64,000 bases of DNA from Candidatus Anammoximicrobium sp. GTDB taxonomy: Bacteria > Planctomycetota > Planctomycetia > Pirellulales > Pirellulaceae. This document shows positions 49,318-58,111 of this stretch, in pieces. Both the position numbers and the translations under genes were made by a program. The stretch is taken from positions 1 through 64,000 of the forward strand of contig JAAYYU010000188.1 of the NCBI GenBank assembly GCA_012515235.1, in the 5' to 3' direction. The first letter of the stretch is position 1. Each line of letters begins with the position of its first letter. Under the pieces are notes generated by a model, which made no database searches, was not told the DNA's origin, and was given only the letters and a program-made list of their open reading frames with translations.

Positions 49318-51165
49318 CTACTTGGCGGCCAAGGTGACGGACTCCAGTCTGATCCGGGCGAAGACCGTGTCGCCGTGACGGACCAGCAGGGCGTGTGGCA
49401 CCTGGCGGCCGTCGACGGGGCGGTACTCGTCGAAATAAATCTCGCAAGGATCAACTTGAGCGTCGGGAAACAACTCCATCCCAGCCAACTGGCCGGTGGC
49501 GGGGTCGAACAGGAAGCGGGCTTCGACCACGTTGTGCGTCGCGACCAGCGCGTCGTGCAACCCCGCCCGATCCGGCACGGGCACGGTGCCCAGATAGTAC
49601 ACGTCGCCAAACTGTTGGGGGCCCAGCCGGAGCAGGCGTTGCCACAGGTGCAGGGCGACCAGCAGTCCGCCGCTGCCTTCCGGCGCCAGTTGCGAGTCCA
49701 AGTCCCGCGCGGGATCGACGTCCACCTGCTTGGCTGCAAAGCGGCCAGTGACTTTGTCGCCCGCCAGAACGATCTCGATCCGGCTGCCGGCCGAGTCGGT
49801 GCCCGCCAGCGTCCACGTTCCGGCCAGCGGCGCAAAGTCGCCGTGGGCCAGCAGCGTGCGCCAGACGCGGTTGCGGTTCAGCTCGTTGAAGTAGTAGTTG
49901 GCATAGCCCGGCCGCTTGACGATCAGTTTTTCCAGGTGCCGAGGCGCAGGCTCCTGGCGGCGCACCTTTTCCCGCGGCACGATGCGCGGCGGTTGAGGCT
50001 GCCCGCCCGGCACGGACTTGCCCTGTTCTCCGTGCGCTTTCGGCTTGGGTTTGTCGGCGTCGCCGGGTTGCTCGTCTTGGGGCAGCGGCTTGGGCAGAGG
50101 CGGCTCTTCGACGGGCAGGGCCCCTTCGGCCTTGCGCAGCAGTTCCTCCGTCCCGTGGACGCCCATCAGCCGCACAAAGACGTCGCGGCGTTCGCCGTCA
50201 CGGCGGTAGCGGAGCGGCACGCGCCAACCCTTGGGGAAGATGCCGAGGACGTTCTTGAAGCCGTTCACCGACGTGACCGCCCGGCCGCCAAACGCCAGGA
50301 GTTCGTCGCCGTACCGCAAACCTCGGCGGAAAGCGTCGCTGGTTTCCAGGATGTCCGTCACGAGAATCCGGCCGTCCTCGTCACGGGACACGGTGGCGCC
50401 CAGCGTGGCGTGATCCACGACGCGACCGCTGCGAAGACAGCCCAGGAAGTTCTTGATCTGGTTGATCGAGATCGCGTAACCGACGCCTACGTTGACGCGG
50501 CCCCGCTTTTCAAACGAGCCGCGGCCGTTGATGCCGATCAGTTGCCCGGCGGCGTTGAACAGGGGCCCGCCCGAGTTGCCCGGATTGATCGACGCGTCGG
50601 TCTGAATGCAGTCGGCGTACTCCAGCAGCGTGCCGGCGGGGTATTGGTAACGGTGGACGCCCGAAACGAGTCCATAGGTCACGGTGGGCTGAAAGTCGGT
50701 GGCCAGCAGGAACGGATTGCCGACGGCGAAACACCAGTCGCCGACGCGCACGGCGTCGCTGTCGCCCAGTTCCGCAGAGGGGAAATCCTCGCGGCCCTGC
50801 AGCTTGATCAGCGCGACGTCGCCTGTCGGATCGAGACCGACGAGCACGGCGTCATACAACTGGCCGTCGGCCATGCCGCACTGCATCCAATCGCCGGCGG
50901 GCTTGGTGACGTGAAAATTGGACAACGCATAGCCATCGGGCGTGATCACGACGCCCGATCCGCCGCCCTGGCCGTCGTTGGCAAACACGGCGACCGCGGT
51001 CTGGACCGCTCTGGCTACCGCGGCGATCCGCTGCTGTTCGGCCTGCAGGACCGCAGCGGACACCGGCTCGGCCTGGCCGACGCGGGCTGCGCCGACTGCC
51101 AGGCCAACCAGACCGAGGAAGAGAACGCCGACTTGCGGCGCAGCACGGCACCCGAAGAGCCTCAT
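49318..51165 (-). CDS. HtrA/DegP-like serine protease, intact triad
   Basis: The ~615-residue exported protein keeps the triad: SNFHVT for the His, GDVALIKLQG for the Asp, and NPGNSGGPL for the Ser. A PDZ domain (ILVTDILETSDAFRRGLRYGDELLAFGG) follows, then a Pro/Lys-rich linker (PKPLPQDEQPGDADKPKPKAH) and a C-terminal beta-rich domain (LAGTWTLAGTDSAGSRIEIVL). It likely degrades or refolds envelope proteins. Start ATG 51165 overlaps the upstream stop as ATGA, so it is translationally coupled to the NPCBM gene. Confidence 0.88.
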   Translation of the reverse strand: MRLFGCRAAPQVGVLFLGLVGLAVGAARVGQAEPVSAAVLQAEQQRIAAVARAVQTAVAVFANDGQGGGSGVVITPDGYALSNFHVTKPAGDWMQCGMADGQLYDAVLVGLDPTGDVALIKLQGREDFPSAELGDSDAVRVGDWCFAVGNPFLLATDFQPTVTYGLVSGVHRYQYPAGTLLEYADCIQTDASINPGNSGGPLFNAAGQLIGINGRGSFEKRGRVNVGVGYAISINQIKNFLGCLRSGRVVDHATLGATVSRDEDGRILVTDILETSDAFRRGLRYGDELLAFGGRAVTSVNGFKNVLGIFPKGWRVPLRYRRDGERRDVFVRLMGVHGTEELLRKAEGALPVEEPPLPKPLPQDEQPGDADKPKPKAHGEQGKSVPGGQPQPPRIVPREKVRRQEPAPRHLEKLIVKRPGYANYYFNELNRNRVWRTLLAHGDFAPLAGTWTLAGTDSAGSRIEIVLAGDKVTGRFAAKQVDVDPARDLDSQLAPEGSGGLLVALHLWQRLLRLGPQQFGDVYYLGTVPVPDRAGLHDALVATHNVVEARFLFDPATGQLAGMELFPDAQVDPCEIYFDEYRPVDGRQVPHALLVRHGDTVFARIRLESVTLAAK

Positions 51166-52358
51166 TTCGTGATCCTCGCGTCGCACAAGTCCAGACAGTC
51201 GGCGATATCCAGTTGCTCGCCGAAATCCACCAGGATCTTCAGCCGCTTGACGCCGGTGATGTCGACGTCGATCGCCAGCGGCTCGTCGCTGCCCGTCATC
51301 GTTTGGGCGAACAGCTCGCGGTCATCGCCGCTGATCACCAGACGCACGTGACCGGCCGGACGGACGCGGTCGTCGATGCCCGCCACGGCCAGGAATCGGC
51401 GGAAGTCGCCGGCCAGCCGGTAGACCAATTCAGTGCGGCTGCGAACGGCCAGGCCGCGCTCGTACTCTTGGCCGGCCAGCACCAGGGGATGGCCACCCGG
51501 CGCCGCCGATCCGCGCGGCGCAAACAGGCGCGCGACCATTTCCTTGGGCAGCTTGGTCGGGATGAAGGGACGCCAGGAAACCGTCTGCGGTTCCAAGGCG
51601 TCCAGCCACTCGCTGTTTCCACTGGAAAAATCGATCCGCTTGAGCTGCGCCAGGGGCAGCGAGACGGACACGCCTGCGACCGTCACGAGGTCCAACTGCC
51701 CGCCCGTCTGGCTCCACGATCTCACGCTCCATTGCGATCCGCAAGCGTCCGTGACTTGGGCCGATCGCCGCGGCAACTCGCCGGCGGCAGGGTGATAGTA
51801 CAGCAGCCCCTCCAATTTCGTCCGTTTGGCCTGGACGACGTCGCCGTCCGACTCAAACTGCACGGCCTCGTTGCTGACGTCGCGGATCGCACCGGTCAGC
51901 TGGTCCAGGCTGTCGCCGCGGCGGATCACGAGCGAATCGCCGGCGGCCTTGGCCTCCAGCAGTTCCTGCCAACGCTGGGCCAACTGAGGCGCGGAGGCGA
52001 AGTCGCGGAACCGCACTGCGCGGATCGCGGCGGTGCGAATCGGCAGTGACTGGCCGGCAAGCGTGCGGACGGTCGCGGTGCCCGCGGCAACCGCGTACCC
52101 GTCGCCGCGAATCAGCGAACCGTCCATCAGTTCGACCCACACGGTGACGGGGCGATCGGCCGCAGCCGGCGTCGGCGCGGCCGTCAGCTCCCACAGACTG
52201 GCAAGCGCCAGTCGCTGCGGGCCGGCTTCCGTTTGGACAACGACGGCCTCCGCGGAAAGTTCGACCAGTTGACCGCGGATGGACGGCCCGGCCAAGGGGC
52301 GTACCTCCACAGGCAGCGTGCTCAGGACGATCAGAGAAATCAGGGTCAAAACGTGCAT
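51162..52358 (-). CDS. Exported NPCBM-domain protein
   Basis: The 398-residue protein has a signal peptide (MHVLTLISLIVLSTLPVEVRP), then a beta-rich N-terminal half (SIRGQLVELSAEAVVVQTEAGPQRL) and a C-terminal NPCBM-type jelly roll (APGGHPLVLAGQEYERGLAVRSRTELVYRLAGDFRRFLAVAGID...LKILVDFG). NPCBM is a carbohydrate-binding module common in planctomycete exoproteins. First of a four-gene run (NPCBM, intact HtrA, two degenerate HtrA) on the minus strand, with an ATGA junction to the protease. It may target the protease or its substrates to a glycan. Confidence 0.82.
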   Translation of the reverse strand: MHVLTLISLIVLSTLPVEVRPLAGPSIRGQLVELSAEAVVVQTEAGPQRLALASLWELTAAPTPAAADRPVTVWVELMDGSLIRGDGYAVAAGTATVRTLAGQSLPIRTAAIRAVRFRDFASAPQLAQRWQELLEAKAAGDSLVIRRGDSLDQLTGAIRDVSNEAVQFESDGDVVQAKRTKLEGLLYYHPAAGELPRRSAQVTDACGSQWSVRSWSQTGGQLDLVTVAGVSVSLPLAQLKRIDFSSGNSEWLDALEPQTVSWRPFIPTKLPKEMVARLFAPRGSAAPGGHPLVLAGQEYERGLAVRSRTELVYRLAGDFRRFLAVAGIDDRVRPAGHVRLVISGDDRELFAQTMTGSDEPLAIDVDITGVKRLKILVDFGEQLDIADCLDLCDARITK

Positions 52359-52423
52359 TCGCGTCTTTCGTGGTCAAGGTCGCAAGGCGCTCGTGAGCCG
52401 TGCGGTGGTGCTGGGAGCGGGGC

Positions 52424-52522
52424 TGGGTTCAGGCTTACAGAATTCAATTTTGGCCGAGCAGGGTCGTACCATCTGGCTGACGCCACGATCGGCCAAAATT
52501 GAATTCTGTAAGCCTGAACCCA
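52424..52522. repeat. Stem-loop repeat, copy C (subfamily 1)
   Basis: A perfect 34-base inverted repeat (arms 52424-52457 and 52489-52522) starts TGGGTTCAGGCTTACAGAAT. Relative to copy A both arms gained the same T/A pair (GGGTTCAGG/CCTGAACCC), so the pairing is kept by a matched change. The 31-base loop (GGTCGTACCATCTGG) resembles copy A. It lies between the NPCBM gene and the 343-residue gene. Confidence 0.9.
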
Positions 52523-52530
52523 TGCTGGAC

Positions 52531-52566
52531 AGCGTCTCTCCGTGTCAGTTTCCCGTTTGGCGCTAG
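52531..52566. repeat. 37-base repeat, partner of 15551-15588
   Basis: AGCGTCTCTCCGTGTCAGTT and its continuation match 15551-15588 at about 30 of 37 bases. It overlaps the stop of the 343-residue gene. Confidence 0.5.
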
Positions 52567-53594
52567 CTGCCCTCGCGGGCCAGTTTGCGGAAGTATTCTT
52601 CGATCACCTCGCGGTAGTGGGAAGGGAGGCCTTTGCTGATTTGCTGCAGAGCCTCTTCCCGCTGCTTGGGAGGCAGGTTGCCCCAGCCGGACTGGATGCC
52701 CGTGCGGCGCTGGTCCACGTCGCCCGGCCCCGAGCCGCCGCCCGGCATGCTGTCCGGCATCGGCTGTGCGGACTGCTTGCCGCCCTGGCTGCTGGAGGCC
52801 GACTGCTGCTGGGCCTGTTTTTCCAGTTCCTCGATCATCTTGTCCAGCTTGGCGATCACGTCGTCTTCTTGCTTGCGCACCCGCTTGCCGGCGCGGCCGA
52901 AACCCAGCCGCCGCTCGATGTCGTCCATCATCCGGGAGACTTCATCCAGCGAATCGGCCTTCAGCGGCTTGAGGTCGGCTTCCATCAAGGCCGACAGCAC
53001 CTCGAACCGCTTCGGGATGTTGCCCTTGTTTTCCTGCAAGCGGGACAGCGCCGCCAGGCAGGGTTCCTTCTGCAGCAGCCGATGGTGACAAGCGGCCTGG
53101 TAGAACAGGAGCGTCGCAGGATCGACGACGTCTGCCGGCTGGAGACCGTCGAGTTGCTCCAGAGCCTCGTCGTACAAAGCGTGCTGGGCCAGCCAGCGCC
53201 CGTACAGCAGCCGCAGGTTGTTCCTGACCAACGGCGGCTGGTCCGTGTCCCGCAGCGCGGCAAGGCTGGACAGGACCAGGGGCGGTTGGCCGCCGCGGCA
53301 CAAGGCCACGAAATCGCGCGTGGCGGGGACGGCCAGGGCGATGGTCTCGGCCAACCGGTCGAGGATGTCGGCGCTGACGGCCGGCAATTGATCCTCGGCC
53401 CACAGCGCAGCGAGTTTGGCCTGGGTTGCGTCCTCGTGGCTTTGGGCGGCCAGCCACTGTTCGACCGCGGCTTTGACCTCCGCTACCGGCGGCGGCTGCC
53501 ACGTGGCGCGTTTCTGCAGCTCCTCGTCGGCCCGCAACGGCGCGACGACGGCAGCCAAACTCACCATCCAGAGGAGAAAGCGATTTGCTGTCAT
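52563..53594 (-). CDS. Exported TPR-like helical protein of the Bat-like operon
   Basis: The 343-residue protein has a signal peptide (MTANRFLLWMVSLAAVVAPLRA) and an all-helical repeat region (LLYGRWLAQHALYDEALEQLDGL, LLFYQAACHHRLLQKEPCLAAL), as in BatB/E-type TPR proteins. A coiled coil (EDDVIAKLDKMIEELEKQAQQQ) is followed by a Gly/Ser/Gln-rich stretch and a conserved-looking end (PPKQREEALQQISKGLPSHYREVIEEYFRKLA), which resembles the end of DUF4175-operon partners. Last gene of the operon in the window, ending 111 bases after the 592-residue gene. Confidence 0.7.
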   Translation of the reverse strand: MTANRFLLWMVSLAAVVAPLRADEELQKRATWQPPPVAEVKAAVEQWLAAQSHEDATQAKLAALWAEDQLPAVSADILDRLAETIALAVPATRDFVALCRGGQPPLVLSSLAALRDTDQPPLVRNNLRLLYGRWLAQHALYDEALEQLDGLQPADVVDPATLLFYQAACHHRLLQKEPCLAALSRLQENKGNIPKRFEVLSALMEADLKPLKADSLDEVSRMMDDIERRLGFGRAGKRVRKQEDDVIAKLDKMIEELEKQAQQQSASSSQGGKQSAQPMPDSMPGGGSGPGDVDQRRTGIQSGWGNLPPKQREEALQQISKGLPSHYREVIEEYFRKLAREGS

Positions 53595-53705
53595 CCACGT
53601 CTGCTCCTATCCTGGCCTGCGGCCGGAATCCAGCCAGGTTGGGACTCTGTTCCGACTCGGTCGGGCCGGAGTCCCCGCCTGCGAAGATGCGCACCGCAAC
53701 CAACC

Positions 53706-55484
53706 TCACTTGTTCTTTCCCAACACGATGTCGCGTGTCAGGCGGTAGATCGTCTCCTGGCGTTCGGCCAACTTGATCAGCGCCTCGCGCAAGTCCTGAT
53801 CGGTCGCCTGGCCGACCGGGTCCTCCACGTCCTTCAGCAGCCGAGCGTAGCGTTGGGTGCGGGTGTTGACCCGCAGCTGCAGTGCCCGGATCATTTTCAA
53901 CTCGGCGATGGCATCGACCAGCGGCATGTCCTGGGGTTGGCCCGGCCGTGCCAGTTGTTGCTGCCGCTGTTTTTCCATGTCTTTTTGCGCCTTCTGCAGG
54001 GCTTCGATCATCTCCTGCAGCGCCGCGATGACGTCCTGTTCGATGCCCTGCGTGATGTCCTCCACTTTGGCGGCGTCCAGCCGGTCGGCGACCTGCTGCA
54101 TATCATCCCGCATCTGGCTGACCGTTTCGGGGAAAGCGACCGAGGAGCCTTCCTCCAGGAGCAGGTTCAGCGCCTTGTCGGCTTCGACGACCAGCTTGCG
54201 TTCATCCACCGCCAGCTTGCCGGCGGGAATCGGGATCTTCAAATCGCGTTCCGGCTCGTCAATCTCGTCGAGTCGCACGGTGTCTTCGTAGATCCGGACT
54301 TGGATTTCCAGCATCTTGCGAAAGCGGCTTTCGAGCAGCGCCAGCACGCGTTCGACTTCCTCCTCGCGCATCTGCCTCAGGATCCGCTCCAACTCGGCCT
54401 TGGCTTTCTCGAGTTCTTCCTTGGCTTTTTCTTGTTCGGCGACGGCGTCGTTGCGTTGTGCTTCCTCGAGCCGTTTCCGGGCTTCTCGCATCCGCTCCTG
54501 GGCGGCTTCGACGCGTTTGCGGGCCGGGTTGCCTTCGTCGGCTGGCGGTTGGTCTTGCGGCTGGTCCGGCTGGCCTTGTGCTTCCCCCTGGCTTTGGCCC
54601 TGTTGGCCGTGGCCCTGGCCCGGACTGGGCGGTTTCTTCGGCTGGTTCTGCCCGTCTCCCGGTTGGTCCGAGTCCCGTTTCTGGCCGGCCTCTTTCGCTT
54701 GGCCTTGAGCGGGGCTCTTTCCCTGTCCGGCTGCTTTGCCCTGCGGGGACTCCTTGTTCTGCCCCGGCTCTTTGCCTTCCGCCGCCTTACGGTCTTCGTG
54801 TTCGGCCTGCGGCTGTTCGCCGGGCTTGGCCTGGTCGCCGGAGTTGGCGTCGGTCTGCCGCGCAGCGCCGCCCTCCTCGTTTTCTCGGATCTGTTTTGCG
54901 AGTTCGCCGGTGCGGTCGGCGACTTTGGCTTGATCCTTGGCGAGTTCGCCTGGTTCGGCGCCGCCTTCCGTGCGGCCCTGGACGCTTTTCTGGAGTCGCA
55001 GGATGCGTTCCACTTCTTTGATGTATTCGCGGATCCGGTCCTGCTCGCGTTTCAAACGGTCGGAGCGGTTTTCGCTCAGCAGCAACTCGAGCAAGGCCTT
55101 GATCTCCTGATGGGCCTCGCGCTGCAGTCCCAGCACGCCCTCGCGTTCCGCCTTGTTCCTGGCCTCGAACTGTTCGAGCGACGTGGCGCACCTGTTCAGC
55201 TTGACGCCGGTCAGGTTCTGTTTGGACCGTTCCAGGGCTTTCATCAGCAGCGCCGCGCGGCGCGGGTCGTTGACAGCCTCGATGCGGGCCATGTCCTCGA
55301 ACAGTTTCTCCAGCTTGGAGTACTTGTCCGCGATCGCCCCTTGATGGACCACCAATTGCTTGACGTCGGCGGCGACCGACGGCTTGATCTCCGGCCCCGG
55401 TGGCCCATCGGCGGCCGGCGCCGGCGGTCCCCAGATCAGGCAGACCAGGACGGCGAACCACATTCGCTTTCGTGAAGTTTTCAT
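53706..55484 (-). CDS. Exported coiled-coil protein with Gln/Gly/Lys-rich low-complexity region
   Basis: The 592-residue protein has a signal peptide (MKTSRKRMWFAVLVCLIWGPPAPA). The N-terminal third and C-terminal half are long coiled coils (KREQDRIREYIKEVERILRLQKSV; EEAQRNDAVAEQEKAKEELEKAKAELERIL). Between them lies a disordered region of GQGKSPAQGQAKEAGQKR and QGHGQQGQSQGEAQGQPDQPQ type. Such proteins recur beside DUF4175 genes in planctomycetes; the role is unknown, possibly periplasmic scaffolding. Spacing to the 799-residue gene is 125 bases and contains stem-loop copy D. Confidence 0.75.
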   Translation of the reverse strand: MKTSRKRMWFAVLVCLIWGPPAPAADGPPGPEIKPSVAADVKQLVVHQGAIADKYSKLEKLFEDMARIEAVNDPRRAALLMKALERSKQNLTGVKLNRCATSLEQFEARNKAEREGVLGLQREAHQEIKALLELLLSENRSDRLKREQDRIREYIKEVERILRLQKSVQGRTEGGAEPGELAKDQAKVADRTGELAKQIRENEEGGAARQTDANSGDQAKPGEQPQAEHEDRKAAEGKEPGQNKESPQGKAAGQGKSPAQGQAKEAGQKRDSDQPGDGQNQPKKPPSPGQGHGQQGQSQGEAQGQPDQPQDQPPADEGNPARKRVEAAQERMREARKRLEEAQRNDAVAEQEKAKEELEKAKAELERILRQMREEEVERVLALLESRFRKMLEIQVRIYEDTVRLDEIDEPERDLKIPIPAGKLAVDERKLVVEADKALNLLLEEGSSVAFPETVSQMRDDMQQVADRLDAAKVEDITQGIEQDVIAALQEMIEALQKAQKDMEKQRQQQLARPGQPQDMPLVDAIAELKMIRALQLRVNTRTQRYARLLKDVEDPVGQATDQDLREALIKLAERQETIYRLTRDIVLGKNK

Positions 55485-55501
55485 TCCGCCGTCTCCGGGC
55501 T

Positions 55502-55597
55502 GGGGTCAGGCTTCCAGAATTCGGTTTTCGCGGCCGATCGTCCAGCCCAAGGGAACGACTGGTCCCCGCGAAAACTGAATTCTGTCAGCCTGACCCC
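55502..55597. repeat. Stem-loop repeat, copy D (subfamily 2)
   Basis: Arms of 32 bases (55502-55533 and 55566-55597) with three mismatches begin GGGGTCAGGCTTCCAGAATT. The loop (CCGATCGTCCAGCCC) resembles copy B. It is in the spacer of the Bat-like operon, 11 bases before the stop of the 799-residue gene. Confidence 0.88.
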
Positions 55598-55608
55598 TTG
55601 TGCCGCTG

Positions 55609-58008
55609 TTACTCCAAATCGCGCAACAAGTTCTTCTGCAGTTCGGTATGGGTCTTCTGTGTCTCCCCGATCATCCGCTGCTGGTCATCCATCAATTGGC
55701 GGACGATGTCCAGCAGTTCGTTGAAGGTCTCCAGGTCCAGCATCTGCTGCAGGATTCGCTCCATTTCCGCCAGCACGTCGTTCGCCTGGCTCACCGCCGC
55801 GGCAGCTTCCTGCCGGCCGCTGTCCAAATCGTACTTCTTTGCGGCCAAATCGTCCAACAGGCGTTGTTCCAGCACCTCCTCGCGACGTTCCAGTTCCGGG
55901 AACATGGTTTCGCCGATCCACTGCATCGGATCGGCGATCTGCTCTTTCAGACGCTTCTTGCGATCTTCCGTATCGACCCGGTTATTGATCAACTCTTCGC
56001 GGATGTCATGGAACCCGGCCGCCGCGCCCAGCAGCTCTTGAGCGCTTTTGCGCGTCTGTTGCAGCGCCTGTTGGACGCGGAGCAGGCGCAGGGATTGGGC
56101 CCGCTCGGCGGCCGTCGGTGCGTCCCCGGCCTTGTCGCCCGGTTCGCGGCCCGGACGCTCGGCGTCGCCCGGTTCCCGGCCTTCGGTTTGCGGCGGAGCT
56201 TGGACGCGGTTCAGGAAGTCGCGGGCCTGGGTCATTTCCTGGATGATCTGTTCGAAGCGGCGGCGGAGCCCGATTTCGCGGGCTTCCAGCATCGCCAGCA
56301 GGGTCTCCGGCGCCACGACGTCCAGCTGGTACCGGTCGCCGCTGCCCACGTTGGGCCCTGCGTCCAAACCGCACTTGTCGGCAGCGCGAAGGGCCAACGA
56401 CAACTTGTCCTTGGGCTTCAGTTCCACCTTGTCGGCCTGGGACCTCAGCTCGCGGAAGTCGACCGCGGCCTCGACTTGGCCGCCCTGGGCCAGGGGAAAT
56501 TCGCGCGCCAACGGCTCGTCCTTCTGTTCGTTCTCGGCCACGGTTGCCCGCGTGAGGATCATGTCAAACCAGGCCTTGTCAACGCCGTAGTCGTCGGAGA
56601 TCGTTCCCCAGGCGGGGATCATCACGTCCGGCGTCACCGCGGTGCCGATGCCCTTCAGCCGCACCTCGACCCGCGGAGCTTCGTCCGGAATCGCCGCCAG
56701 GAAGATCCGATACGGCCGCTCCGTCACGACGTCGTCCGCGTCGAACAGCGTCACGTCCAGCGTCAGGTTCGCCTCCAAGCGGCCCACGGGAACCACGAAT
56801 TGCTGCAGGGCCGCAGGGTCGAATTCGCCGAGCGTGCGGATGTCCTGCGTCTGGACGTTGTACACGTCAACGCGTTTCAACGGCTTGTTGGTGTGCGCGC
56901 GGATGGTCACTTCCGTGCCCTGGGGCAACTGCGTCGAATTGGTCCAGGCGACGGTCCGCGGCAGCCACGAGCCCGCCTTCTGGTCGACCATGTACGCGGG
57001 GAATTTGCAGTCCAAATCGACGCCCACGACCGCCGGGCTGTCCACCACCTGGATCGTATAGTCGCGGACGCGGCAGTCGTAGCCCACGACGTCGAAGTGG
57101 ATGTCCGTCAGGATGCCTTGCAGCGGCTGGCCCGAAAACGTGTACTGTTGGTACTCGTCCCGGCTCCGCTTCATGCGGTTCATGGTCACCCGTCCCCGCT
57201 GGCCGTCCGCCGCGTGGTAGTGAATCGTGCAGGTTTCGGGAACGACTTTGGCTTTGAGAGCGGCCCGCACTTTGAGCCGCAGGTTGGAGCCCTTGGCGAC
57301 CTTCAGGCTGCCGTCGCGGAAGGGAATCAGCGGCACGTCGGCCGCGGCCTGCGGAGCGTCCTCCGGCCCCAGCAACTCGACGCCGACCACCTCGATCGAC
57401 GCGCTCCGCGGCCAGGCCTCGTCGCGCAAGAGATACCCGCGCCGCGCCCAGACGGCCAGCGCCTGCCGGTTCTGCGCGTAGAACCCGACGATCGTTCCCA
57501 GCAGGACGAGGGCGCCAAGCAGGCTCCGGACCAAGGGCCGGTAATTGAAGACGGCCCCCAACCGCACGCGGCCGGCATCCTCCAACGCCTCCCGGCCGGT
57601 GTGAGCCAGCATCGACGCATCGAACGTCTGAGCGTGGTCGGGTTGCTCGCTCAACTCGACCGACGTCACCAGGCTGTCGCGAAACATGCCGAACCGCCGC
57701 TCCAGCAGCACCGCCATGCTGCGGTTGGCCAGAGGCACGAAAGCGCGACGGAACACCCAGTGAAACAGAATGTAGGCCAAGCCCGCGGCGACAATCGCCA
57801 GCACCACCGCCCGCGCCGCGCGAGGCATCTCGCTGGCCCCCGCCAGCACCGGCAGATAGTCCAGGGCCAGCGCCGCCCAAAATGTGAAGCCCAGCCAGAT
57901 CACGGCCAACGCCAGTCCCTCCAGCCAAACGTAAACACGAATCCGCCACCGCAGCCCCAGGAGCAGGCCACTCAGTCGCGGATCAAGTTGTCGGCTGGAG
58001 GTGGTCAT
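55609..58008 (-). CDS. DUF4175-type large membrane protein
   Basis: The 799-residue protein has two N-terminal membrane helices (LEGLALAVIWLGFTFWAALALDYL; AVVLAIVAAGLAYILFHWVF) and a third near 165 (LLGALVLLGTIVGFYAQN). A large extracytoplasmic beta-rich region follows (DYTIQVVDSPAVVGVDLDCKFPAYM; VTIRAHTNKPLKRVDVYNVQ), then long coiled coils (ERREEVLEQRLLDDLAAKK; AEMERILQQMLDLETFNELLDIV). This is the TIGR02302/DUF4175 layout seen in Bat-like operons. The 7-base tandem repeat lies directly upstream of its ATG (58008). Confidence 0.78.
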   Translation of the reverse strand: MTTSSRQLDPRLSGLLLGLRWRIRVYVWLEGLALAVIWLGFTFWAALALDYLPVLAGASEMPRAARAVVLAIVAAGLAYILFHWVFRRAFVPLANRSMAVLLERRFGMFRDSLVTSVELSEQPDHAQTFDASMLAHTGREALEDAGRVRLGAVFNYRPLVRSLLGALVLLGTIVGFYAQNRQALAVWARRGYLLRDEAWPRSASIEVVGVELLGPEDAPQAAADVPLIPFRDGSLKVAKGSNLRLKVRAALKAKVVPETCTIHYHAADGQRGRVTMNRMKRSRDEYQQYTFSGQPLQGILTDIHFDVVGYDCRVRDYTIQVVDSPAVVGVDLDCKFPAYMVDQKAGSWLPRTVAWTNSTQLPQGTEVTIRAHTNKPLKRVDVYNVQTQDIRTLGEFDPAALQQFVVPVGRLEANLTLDVTLFDADDVVTERPYRIFLAAIPDEAPRVEVRLKGIGTAVTPDVMIPAWGTISDDYGVDKAWFDMILTRATVAENEQKDEPLAREFPLAQGGQVEAAVDFRELRSQADKVELKPKDKLSLALRAADKCGLDAGPNVGSGDRYQLDVVAPETLLAMLEAREIGLRRRFEQIIQEMTQARDFLNRVQAPPQTEGREPGDAERPGREPGDKAGDAPTAAERAQSLRLLRVQQALQQTRKSAQELLGAAAGFHDIREELINNRVDTEDRKKRLKEQIADPMQWIGETMFPELERREEVLEQRLLDDLAAKKYDLDSGRQEAAAAVSQANDVLAEMERILQQMLDLETFNELLDIVRQLMDDQQRMIGETQKTHTELQKNLLRDLE

Positions 58009-58024
58009 TCGTCAGTGGTCATTC

Positions 58025-58096
58025 GTCAGTGGTCAGTGGTCAGTGGTCAGTGGTCAGTGGTCAGTGGTCAGTGGTCAGTGGTCAGTGGTCAGTGGT
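58025..58096. repeat. GTCAGTG heptanucleotide tandem repeat, ten copies
   Basis: GTCAGTG is repeated without interruption from 58025 to 58094, with one more imperfect copy just before (58011). It fills the 103-base gap between two genes of the Bat-like operon, right upstream of the DUF4175-type start codon. Array length is likely variable and could affect coupling of the two genes. Confidence 0.95.
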
Positions 58097-58111
58097 GCCT
58101 TCATCCTTCCC

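Noticed and set aside
52542..55475. A 977-codon open frame on the plus strand opposite the Bat-like operon genes
   Set aside because: It mirrors two minus-strand genes with signal peptides and coiled coils; its translation is hydrophobic/Arg-rich text without domains, a known artefact of high GC third positions.
58011..58096. CRISPR array
   Set aside because: Units are 7 bases with no spacers, so this is a simple tandem repeat.
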